A DNA stretch of 29,955 nucleotides from Oehlia diaphana (lineage: Eukaryota; Glomeromycota; Glomeromycetes; Glomerales; Glomeraceae): the NCBI GenBank assembly GCA_003833135.1, contig QZLH01000324.1, positions 13,500 to 43,454 of the forward strand, written 5' to 3'. Shown here piece by piece: positions 21,741-29,955 of this stretch. The position numbers and the translations under genes were made by a program. The notes under the pieces are model-generated. The model ran no database searches. It saw nothing but the letters and a program-made list of their open reading frames with translations, and was not told the DNA's origin. Position 1 is the first letter of the stretch, and each line of letters starts with the position of its first letter.

Positions 21741-24059
21741 ATTGAACAGCTCTTTTTTGATCATCAGATTAGATAAACTTTTCAATAAATAAAATAAAAA
21801 TTCAACAATCGAGACGAATATTTTTCTGCTAAATAAATGTAAAATCATAAGAGATTCAAAATGTTAATTCCGGATGTAAATTCCAAAAAAGATATTGGAA
21901 AATTTATTGTGCGAATAAAAAAAGGTCAGTGTTAATTCCATAATATAAATGCATATTAATTAACACGCAATCTTCACAGATTAATCAGTTTATACTGGAA
22001 ATAAGATTTTCATTTGGGATGGTAATGAAAAAAATCGTATAATATACCGAAATTATACCGATATCATAAATAATGTTAAATTTCCTCTTTATTAAGAGAA
22101 GAGATTTTTTTTTAATTTAAAAAAATTAGTAACGCGTTTATTTATTAAGAGAAGAGATATAATAGTGCATATTTAACATGATGCACGTAAATACTTTCGT
22201 TTTAAAAACACATTCTTTTTATTTTACATTATTAAAAGGATACAATAAATTAAAATAAAAATTGACGAAATTATCTATGTGAAAAATGTCCTCTTTAAAA
22301 ATTTATTTTGTTACATCATCATTACGTCAAATGTTGATTATTAAAATTTTGTTTTCCAGGTTGAAAACATTTACCCGCTAAATACACTTCATCTCAAAAA
22401 TATATATATATATAAATAAACAAAATAATTTACACCTCAGGCCTTTTTTCTATTATTTCTCTCCCCTAGAATAAATAACCATTGGCACCAGCATTTGCGG
22501 TTTCCTTAATTTATACTTTTATGAAAAACAATTCATTTCAAAGGGGATATTTAGGAATAAGAGTAATAACAATAGAATTCCACATGCGGCTACTACTAAA
22601 ATATCACATTAAATTTCATTGAGAGGGAAACTGTTGAGTGGGTCGGTCTAAAAAAAAGATTTTGGTGAAAACCTTATTGAAATAAATCAATATATTTACA
22701 GTTGATAAATCAAATTATCGATAGTAGGTTACCAGTGAATCATAATGCGCTAATATATTAAATTGTCATGTGTTTTGGATTTATGTTAACTCAGGCGTCC
22801 CGAATTAATATCGGTGTAACCTAAAATATCGGATCGGTACATCTTATTATGCAACGAAGTTTTTCGTTAATTGTGAAACGGGTCATGGAAAATTTATCGG
22901 TACAGGCTCTATAAAAAATTTTATCCGAATATTTCCATTATTTCTGTGAACATGATACATTCACGGATATCCATATTATAGAGATGAAAATTTCCATGAT
23001 TTAAGGCTATAAATCCATGAAAATGATTCACGGAAAAAACATGGAAATATAAAACACAGATCCGGGAGTCAATTATTGGTACATAGGATATCGGTAAATA
23101 GGTATATAAAGGTCTAACTGTATAACTGAATTAGGTCATGAATAGTTCATGAATTAATAACAGATTTAGATTGCCTCAAATTTGAAATTCCTGATGATGC
23201 TGTTGGAGAGAGTGATGCTATTTTGGCCGGATAATCTGAAGGATTTAAAGATCTATGAGATTATCCAGATTTACTATTTTAAATCAGTCTATTTCAATTA
23301 AAATGAAAATTTTCATATGAATGGTTTATGAGTTTTGGAAAATGGGTATCATAAAATTCTGAATTTCATATTAGAGAATTTTAAATAAATTTTAAATAAC
23401 TAATGCAAAATTAATAAAAAAAAATATTTTTTGGCCATACTGATTTTTTAATAAATCACGTAAATTTAGCTTTACCCCATGATTTACTTTTCAAATGCTT
23501 ATCAAATATCAAGTCAAAAAAGCTTGGAACAATATAATCAAAGACATGGCAATGAAAAATTGTTAATACCAGCTAACAAGGAATTAGAATATATTAAAAG
23601 GTGAAGACGGAAAGTAATATGTAACAAAAGTTGCAAAAAAAAAGAACAAGAAAGACAGAAAAGAAAGCAGTAACTAACTACGTAAACCATTATATTTAAA
23701 AAAATGGATAAAAAATTTTCGAAATAATACAGTACTGTATATCAAAAATTTGCTAACCTTTTTGGTTGTAAATCACATGATCGATTCAGGTGTTTCTTGT
23801 TTATCGGACCGAAGATTTTCCTTCTTTCGGGTAGTGTTTCGATCCGGATAAAATCTCAAATATTTTAACGTGGGATTATGATTAAAAAAGGTTACAAATT
23901 TCGGCTTTGAGTGGACTATAATTTCGGCGAGAATTAAAATAATATTATTCCATAAATTTTTATTAATTTTGGTACCGGATAAAACCGCTACGGATCGAAA
24001 CTCTACTTTCGTGAAATTTGAGACATTTCTTTTTCTTTGAAAATCGAAAATCAGTTATA
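21741..24059. other. Long AT-rich stretch without a recognised gene
   Basis: No frame of useful length. There are scattered ATCGGT-rich words around 22810-23110 and a foldback of ATTTCCATG/CATGGAAAT (about 22987-23050). A short open stretch at about 23158-23250 (including CLKFEIPDDAVGESDAIL) could be a remnant of a coding region but is too short to name. GC-rich patches at 23800-24000 contain GGATAAAATC/GGATAAAACC words that look like transposon debris. Confidence 0.4.
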
Positions 24060-24188
24060 ATGTATGGTGATAAATTTTTACCAAAATTATCTCAAAATTT
24101 ACTTGAAATTCTAGAAGATAATGAATTTTATGATGTAATTATTGAAGTTGGTAATGATCCTTATGTAAAGATGTTCTCTCTCATATGA
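24060..24188 (+). pseudogene. BTB-domain gene 5' stub
   Basis: ATG at 24060 opens MYGDKFLPKLSQNLLEILED followed by NEFYDVIIEVGNDPYVKMF, then TGA at 24186. This is the start of a BTB/POZ domain (the LLE-hydrophobic-DD-YDV-I-VG pattern). In another frame SHMIISNYR, resembling the next BTB strand, overlaps the stop. Soon after, the similarity ends in foldback-like TTATCACC/GGTGATTA sequence. Only about 45-50 codons of a normally several-hundred-codon gene remain. In this family BTB proteins are often Cullin-3 adaptors, but this stub is unlikely to work. Confidence 0.65.
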
Positions 24189-24719
24189 TTATTTCAAATT
24201 ATCGAAATGATTATTACTTCAAATCACCGGAGGTGATTATCACCGTTGGCCAGAATTATCAATTTTTACCGGCACTATATTCTTTTAAAATATCGGAATG
24301 TAACATTAATACAAATTACATATGAAAAAGTTTCTTTATGTGAATCCTACTTTTTTTATTACTTATAAACCGAAATCTTTTGATACTTATAAAATTTACT
24401 TATTTCGTTTCTAATAAAACGTAAAATAAAATTTACTGTACAGCAAAGTGTTTGTGTTTCATACTTTTTTGTCAATTTATCGAAATTCCGCATATTCATA
24501 AAAATCAATTGCTAATAAGTTGCTTGTCGATAATGTTAATTTTAGTTACAAAATTCTATATATTTTAATTTTCAGCTTTCATAGAATTATTTGTAACGAA
24601 TTATTTATTATTAGAAATATTAATGCCGCAGCAAGAAACCTTATCAATCTTTGATCAACCTTTAATCAACCTATGTATTACTGTGATACGAATTCCTTTT
24701 TTATCCTCATTAAATATAA
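24189..24719. other. AT-rich stretch between BTB stub and kinase
   Basis: CACCGGAGGTGATTATCACCG near 24220-24243 forms a small foldback. Otherwise no gene is seen. Confidence 0.4.
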
Positions 24720-24726
24720 TATAAAG
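24720..24726 (+). promoter_or_regulatory. TATA box of the single-lobe kinase gene
   Basis: TATAAAG lies 45 bases upstream of the ATG at 24771 in an otherwise mixed sequence. Spacing fits the other genes in the window. Confidence 0.45.
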
Positions 24727-24770
24727 TAACGCAAGTAACGCCTTGTTTAATTCTACCAAAACATAATAAA

Positions 24771-26240
24771 ATGAATAAAGGAAATGAAACTCAAGTTCTT
24801 ATAGAAACAGAATTTACCAATTTAAATATCTCGGATAAAGATTCTAGTACAATAAATATAAGCCATAAAAATTGTTCTTATTGCAATAAACAATTTACTG
24901 AAGAATTATGGTGTAAAAAATGTGATCCTCGTCGCATGATTGAAGGTTGGACTAGCGGAAATAATGACATTGATAAATTTATCAAAGATTCAATTTATAA
25001 TGAACGAAATGAGTTTTTTTCTACTACATTTCTTGAATGGTACCATTTGATAGATTTAAAGATGTAAAACAAATTGGTTTAGGTGGATTTGCAAAAGTGT
25101 ATTCTGCAACATGGATTGATGGTAAAGCACAATATCATTATGATTGGGAAAAAAAAGAACCTAAACCTATCAAAGTTGCTTTGAAAAGATTAAATGGATC
25201 AGATAATATGTCAGCTGAATATTTAAATGAGGTATTATTTGTATTAGTTTTACATATTTTTAATTAATAATTAATGGTAATCAAAAATTTCTTTATTAAT
25301 TTAAATGCAAATGATAGCTTAATATCCATTGGAAATTTTATAAATCACTCACTGATGCTTCATTGGGACTTTATGGAATGACCAAAGATCCTGAAACTGA
25401 AGAATTTATGATGATTTTACAATTTGCAGATAAAGGAAATTTGAGAAGTGTTCTTTCACACAATTTCAATAATATTTTATGGAATGATAAAATTCTTCAT
25501 ATACTGTATTTAACTTAATGTATAAACTTCAAAGTTTACATGGATTAGGATATTGTCACAAAGATTTTCACAGTGGTAATATATTACAAATAAGTGAAAT
25601 TAATAGAACTCACATTTCAGATTTTGGATTATCTGGACCATCAAACAAACAAAAATTAGATGATAAAATATGTGGAGTATTACCATATATTGCCCCAGAA
25701 GTTTTGAATGGAGAACCATATACATTATCATCTGATATCTATAGTTTTGGTGTAATTATGACTGAACTATCAACTGGAATACCACCTTTTCATAAAAGAA
25801 AACATGATGCTACCTTAGCATTAGAAATATGTAATGGACTCAGGCCAAAATTTGGAAAAGGAACTCCTGAAATTTATAAAAAACTAGCTTATAAATGTAT
25901 GAATGCTAATTCAAATCAAAGACCAACAGCCAGTGAATTGAATGATATTTTAGGATTTTGGTACTATTCTTCTCATCTTAATTATGGATATCAAGATAGA
26001 GAAAAATTTGGATATAAAGGAAAAGAAATTAAAGCCCTATTTGAAGAAGCTGATAAAGAAATACCAAATATTTCAACTTCATATGAGGCAAATCCCGATG
26101 CTATATATACTAGTAGATTATTTACATTTAATAATTTAACAAAACCTGTTAATTCATCTCTTGTTACATCATACCTTGATGATGAAGAGAATAGTGAAGG
26201 TATTATTTTTGGGACTTTTAAAGTAAATTTTTATTTATAA
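24771..26240 (+). pseudogene. Single-N-lobe TKL-like kinase with two frameshifts
   Basis: ATG 24771; residues 38-56 hold a small Cys motif (CSYC, then CKKC) that may bind zinc. Then come the family linker GWTSGNNDIDKFIKDS and LEW. One G appears missing at 25038-25040; frame 2 carries VPFDRFKDVKQIGLGGFAKVYSATW and VALKRLNG and ends LNE. Intron 25232-25317 (86 bp, GT-AG, phase 0) follows the helix-C Glu codon, exactly as in genes A and B. Exon 2 from 25318 encodes LGLYGMTKDPETEEFMMILQ, then a stop at 25516 where the frame shifts again. From 25518 it encodes GYCHKDFHSGNIL, ISDFGLSG, PYIAPEVLNG and the tail DAIYTSRLF. Catalytic residues are all present. A 3' intron near 26199 is possible. This is the canonical form of the family. 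Confidence 0.8.
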
Positions 26241-26321
26241 TTGTTAATTTATTTCTTTTATATATTGTCAAGATTCTAAATTATTTGACTTGGAGGTTTC
26301 TAGCTCATTACAATTAAAAGG

Positions 26322-26667
26322 TTGATGATATTAACTCTTTTCTTTATTTTTTAATTTAGAGCATAATATATCCACTTTAGTCAAATGAAATCAATTTCCT
26401 TTATTAATTGAAAGTTGTTCAGATGGGTTGAAACTACTTGAAAATTAATTTTCATGAATGTAAGTATAGTACTTGAGGAAAATTGCATTTTTCTTGATGA
26501 TATTAACTCTCTTCTTTATTTTTTAATTTAGAGCGTAATATCTCCACTTTAGTCAAATGAAATTAACTTTCATTATTAATTGAAATTGTTCAGGTGGGTT
26601 GAAACTACTTGAATATTAATTTTCATGAATGTGGGTGTAGCACTTAAAGAAGATTGCATTTTTTCTT
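26322..26667. repeat. Tandem duplication, 172-bp period
   Basis: 26322-26493 and 26494-26667 align with scattered substitutions and small indels. Shared words include TTGATGATATTAACTCT, TTTATTTTTTAATTTAGAGC, CCACTTTAGTCAAATGAAAT and GGGTTGAAACTACTTGAA. It is non-coding and lies just downstream of the kinase. Confidence 0.8.
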
Positions 26668-27832
26668 GAATTTTTTTTTGTTTTTACTTGTGTTTACTAA
26701 TATTTGGTCCTCTTTTTTTTGTAAGTCCAGGACTCTATTGGATTCCATTTTGAAGGTATAACCTTTGAAAACAAATTTTTTTTGTTTTTATTTGAAAATA
26801 TATAAGCTTATTTTACATATATCATTTTATATTACCCAGTTAACAACATAAATGACATAATAATATCATCACTAGGAAATATTATTTAGTAATTTTTTGC
26901 ATTCATTTTATATATAAATACAATTAAATTTATGATGTACGTGCATGATTCTTAAAAATGTAATATACTAATTATATATTTAATAATTGTATCGCACATA
27001 ATTTTTTTTTTAGAACAATTATATTGTTATGCATAATATTATTTTTTTTAAATAAATGTATAAAGAATAAATTTACTTATAATTTAATATACAATTTTTT
27101 ATAATTAATTTGAATTTTTTTTTTAATTTTAAATATTTAAAACAATTAAACCATACACATGAGACTTTTAACAATTTAAATGGTACTATTGTTAATTTTA
27201 TTTATAAATTGATAATTTACAAAAAATAATAAAAATTCCATTAATTCTTACAAAACACAGCCAATTAACTTTAAATTTTATAACAATAACAATAATATTT
27301 GTATAATCCCTTTAATATTCTAATCAATAACCATACATAAATGTATATTATTTTATATTTATTTATATATTAGAAACTCACTGTACCCAAAGTACACTAG
27401 TTATTATTTATGATTAATTAAGATTTCTACCAAATTATTCCTTAAACGTATTAGCAGATCGAAAAATTTTTTTTTAATGATCTTAATGATCATACAGCTC
27501 ATTAAGGCTCAATATTTCCTAAGAAGGTAATGAACAATTACACTTTATTTATTAAAATTAGTTATTGCAGGCTTATCAATTATTAAATTATATTATATCA
27601 ATTACTTTTGAACATGTAATTGTTTGATATATAGAAACCTAATAAATTAATTTTCGAAATTAAAATTAAATAAATAAAAAATAATTGATAATAAAAAATG
27701 AAACAAATAATCGTGAAGAATAGTAAATAAAATTGTGAAACAAAAAAATATTTTTTTTTTAATTATTATTTAAAAAAAATATAATTTCTAAGTATTTATC
27801 GCTGGCAAAAAAAAATTCAATATTGGATGATC
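26668..27832. other. Very AT-rich stretch, no gene seen
   Basis: Homopolymer T and A runs and short IleAsnTyr-type frames only. It separates the AT-rich kinase region from the more GC-rich sequence beginning near 27910. Confidence 0.5.
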
Positions 27833-27915
27833 GATCAAAAATCATGATCAAATGAACTCAATTTTAATGTTGATCACATGTTGTGATCAAAAATCCGAAC
27901 GATCAGAAATGAACT
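27833..27915. repeat. GATCAAAAATC direct repeat at a composition boundary
   Basis: GATCAAAAATC then GATCA-AATGAACT occurs at 27833-27858 and again, slightly expanded, at 27885-27915. It sits where AT-rich DNA meets the truncated recombinase-like ORF and may mark an insertion junction. Confidence 0.45.
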
Positions 27916-27921
27916 GGCCTA

Positions 27922-28429
27922 TTGGGTGGGTATGATGTATCAAAAATACCTGACATGCAAGCTCTTACCGATATAATGGTGATGCTCTGTGTACGCCCAG
28001 CTGAACTCAAAACCTTACGTATAGCCGATGAGAAGGTGACTGGCTATGTAAAAAATAGAAATCAGGAGGACCTTCCCCGAGTATTTAGATCAATGGAAAA
28101 GAGTGAAGAGCGGGCCAAGCAGCTACTTTCTTGGGTGCAGAATGCAATTTCATCAAGGCAGTTAAGAGGCCGGGGTTAAATAGTTAAATACATTCCTAAA
28201 GAATCATGACTTATTACCGTCTCATTTGCGCAAAATAGGGGCAGTATTCACGGTAGTCATACATGGAGCTAAGAATTTATCAAATGCTATGACCATTGCC
28301 AGTGAAGCACTTTGGCACAGTCCCGATAATAACACTTCACCGGCACAAAACTACACAATAGTTAATTACAGACCTCGTGGGGTACCTTACGATCAGGCAA
28401 AGCCATTCAAAGTTTCTGACGAAAACTAA
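27922..28429 (+). pseudogene. Tyrosine-recombinase-like catalytic region, truncated and shifted
   Basis: Frame 1 (27922-28179) reads GGYDVSKIPDMQALTDIMVM, then LCVRPAELKTLRI, resembling box I of tyrosine recombinases (Arg in RPAEL). It continues VTGYVKNRNQEDLPRVFRSM and SWVQNAISS. Frame 2 continues with VK-stop-LNTFLKN (TAG at 28181, probably once TGG), then PSHLRKIGAVF and EALWHSPDNNTSPAQNY, resembling box II with His and a candidate nucleophile Tyr. It ends at 28427-28429. The N-terminal part is missing. From memory this is a high-copy family in Rhizophagus; assignment to Crypton-like or other YR elements is an inference. At least one frameshift and one stop show decay. The G+C content is well above that of the flanks. 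Confidence 0.6.
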
Positions 28430-28433
28430 TCAT

Positions 28434-29030
28434 ATGGATCCCCCACCTGCGCATTCTGGGAAATTGGTTAGGTGAGAATTTATTTTTTCGAACAAGATAT
28501 ACTGTAGCATATATAACGCATTATCTGTTTAGACGTGCAGTATTAGAACACATCATTAAATGGCAGTGCAAACATAGTCAGACAAAAGTTCACCATTCGC
28601 GGAATGCCACAGAAACTAGTGAATTCATCGGAGAGATCGAAGTGATAAAGAAAAGCTTGATTGACAAAAATATCAAACTCGGTAAGCTTTCGGGACAGGT
28701 TAGTACGCTAGAGAAAAGGTTAGATAAATTCCACAAACGTCTTGCAATGCTTGATGAGGCTGTCGACAAGGATGCTGTCGTTGACATAATAAGCGATATA
28801 ATAAATGACGTGGTCCTCACTGTGCCCAGTAACCTTTGCAAGTGTCAGAAGGGAAGGCGCTCATAGATAGTTCATCATCCTCTGGTGATTCGTCCGAAGA
28901 ATCCTCTGACGGTTTGGAGATACACGTAAAACGTTCTAGTCCGAATAAGAAGGTTCACCCTCATAACCGGTGGATTTGTGGGCAGTCAGTCCAGACAAGT
29001 GTCCCTAGTCCGGAGCAAGGGTCCGGTTGA
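28434..29030 (+). pseudogene. Coiled-coil protein with Ser-rich tail, one frameshift
   Basis: ATG 28434, four nucleotides after the previous stop, encodes MDPPPAHSGKLV. An intron is predicted at 28472-28532 (GTGAGA...TTTAG, 61 bp, phase 2). Exon 2 gives RRAVLEHIIKWQCKHSQ and a heptad-rich segment (KLGKLSGQVSTLEKRLDKF) typical of a coiled coil, then DAVVDIISDIINDVVLTVPS and a stop at 28864. A neighbouring frame gives a Ser/Asp/Glu-rich tail (SSSSSGDSSEESSDG) to 29030, so one base is probably missing near 28850. I do not recognise a function. Its close coupling with the recombinase-like ORF suggests both belong to one repeat element. Confidence 0.55.
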
Positions 29031-29443
29031 TCATCAGCTCAGAAGAATTGTTTGCTGAGCCACAAATTGTAAATGGAAGGTCTGTGCGACATGTTAATTT
29101 TCGCATATAACCAAAAGAACTTTTTTAAACTAAGCGGTCTTTTTTCCCATACAAACACGCAAGGAATGTCTGCCTATGGCTCGAAAAAGCTTTCTTGCAA
29201 CACAGGGTCAACCCTATAAGTTAATACTGACGACGAAACCACATGCTATGAAGGGCTGAGGACTTTGTAATTCCAAGATCGTTAGGCGTAAAACCAACTA
29301 TATGTCTTGCGAGGTAGATCTACATGTGAAAAGGTATGAGAATTCCAATTGCATGTGCTTTCAAAGTTTTCTTGGCATCATACGACAATGTTAATCATCT
29401 TTCTTATATTCGGTGTTCGGCTTCTTTATTCCGCAAGTTCCAG
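29031..29443. other. Mixed-composition stretch, no gene seen
   Basis: Less AT-rich than most of the window. All six frames are broken and no motif is recognised. Confidence 0.4.
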
Positions 29444-29450
29444 TATATAA
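29444..29450 (+). promoter_or_regulatory. TATA box of the small gene at 29591
   Basis: TATATAA in the context CCAGTATATAAAGCG, about 50 bases before the predicted 5'UTR intron. Confidence 0.55.
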
Positions 29451-29501
29451 AGCGTGAAAGGACAGGTAGAAGTTTACTCAACCTTCTCGCAAAAAATTAA
29501 G

Positions 29502-29581
29502 GTGCGTATATGCAAGAGATTGAAAATGTTGAAAATGTTTTCATGCAAATAATCTAACTAAGGGACTCCATATGTATTCAG
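29502..29581 (+). other. Probable 5'UTR intron, 80 bp
   Basis: The donor is AAG followed by GTGCGTATATG. There is a branch-point-like CTAAC at 29554-29558 and an acceptor TATTCAG ending at 29581, ten bases before the ATG. All three signals sit at normal fungal spacings; no transcript evidence is available. Confidence 0.5.
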
Positions 29582-29590
29582 GAATCCAGT

Positions 29591-29837
29591 ATGACCGATA
29601 TTACTCTCAACTGTCGTATTGTTTCTAATGATCTTCTATGTGATAGAAGAATTACAATTGACAGGGGGACAAACAGTTAGCGCTCTTGAAACTGCAATTC
29701 AAAACAATCTAGGGGCGTCTTTTAATAACATTCCTCTAGTAATTCGTCAAATTCATCCTAGCAGTGTTAATGAAAGACGTATGCAATCGCAGACTTTAAT
29801 TTCCGAATATTTTAATGGTCAACCCGATACAGACTAG
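29591..29837 (+). pseudogene. Small ubiquitin-like (possibly Crinkler-header-like) protein, one frameshift
   Basis: ATG at 29591 opens MTDITLNCRIV and then a second strand-like segment, ending at TAG 29678. The other frame carries a helix-like TVSALETAIQNNL and runs to the stop at 29835-29837. The switch falls at the run of five G at 29664-29668, consistent with one extra base there. The strand-strand-helix order in about 80 codons suggests a beta-grasp fold like the N-terminal header of CRN proteins. That likeness is weak and I have not verified it. The promoter and UTR intron indicate a once-real gene. Confidence 0.45.
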
Positions 29838-29869
29838 CATAGCAGGCTTTCTTAATTGTCACGTAAATG

Positions 29870-29903
29870 TCGATCATTTTGTCGATCATTTTGTCATTTT
29901 GTC
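29870..29903. repeat. Short TCGATCATTTTG tandem repeat
   Basis: GTCGATCATTTT occurs twice in succession, followed by degenerate GTCATTTT and GTCACATTTT units. Confidence 0.6.
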
Positions 29904-29955
29904 ACATTTTACAAAATACCGTTATTCGTTAATTTTGCACTTATTAAATCTAAAT

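Noticed and set aside
1..29955. tRNA or rRNA genes
   Set aside because: No cloverleaf with B-box or conserved rRNA stretch was noticed by eye; a covariance-model scan would be needed to exclude them.

Overview
The window is about 70-75% A+T and eukaryotic, with short GT-AG introns of 60-86 bp. Its gene families are a linker-plus-TKL-like protein kinase family, an F-box/LRR-like family, a BTB family and a tyrosine-recombinase-like repeat family. From memory of family style, not from a search, this combination fits an arbuscular mycorrhizal fungus (Rhizophagus/Glomeromycotina).

Layout: 1-4200 holds the orphan C-terminal tail of an F-box-family gene (104-284), a detached copy of that family's promoter block (1168-1294), a GT/CT-rich tract and a 258-bp palindromic hAT-like MITE with an 8-bp target duplication (3048-3305). 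Next comes a diverged tandem segmental duplication of 6-7 kb (about 4200-10350 and 10870-17120). Each copy carries one large minus-strand kinase gene. From 17 to 24.8 kb there are inverted repeats, a frameshifted F-box/LRR-like gene with its promoter (19203-20915), a second hAT-like MITE (21587-21732) and a BTB stub. From 24.8 to 26.2 kb lies a single-N-lobe kinase with two frameshifts. From 27.9 kb the base composition is richer in G+C: a decayed tyrosine-recombinase-like ORF, a coiled-coil ORF starting 4 nt after it, and a frameshifted small gene that may be ubiquitin-like, with a TATA box and a likely 5'UTR intron.

The main result is the kinase pair. Read exon by exon, gene A (9826 to 4963) has 10 exons and 1,416 codons. 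Gene B (16757 to 12298) has 9 exons and 1,302 codons. Every exon length is a multiple of three, every intron is phase 0 and 60-77 bp long, and no stop interrupts either model. All exons except the last are copies of one kinase N-lobe module (linker, beta1-beta3, start of helix C; the next exon opens with beta4-beta5). A therefore has nine N-lobes and B eight, each ahead of a single C-lobe. Only the last N-lobe keeps the Gly-Gly-Phe of the glycine-rich loop. The upstream ones have lost it, but most keep the beta3 Lys and all keep the helix-C Glu. In A the C-lobe keeps HRD and DMG; in B the HRD has become HHN, so B is a predicted pseudokinase. The ordinary kinase at 24.8 kb has its intron at the same place, directly after the helix-C Glu in phase 0, which suggests how the module could multiply. 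The arrays are fully open while nearly every other gene here is frameshifted, which suggests the array genes are selectively maintained.
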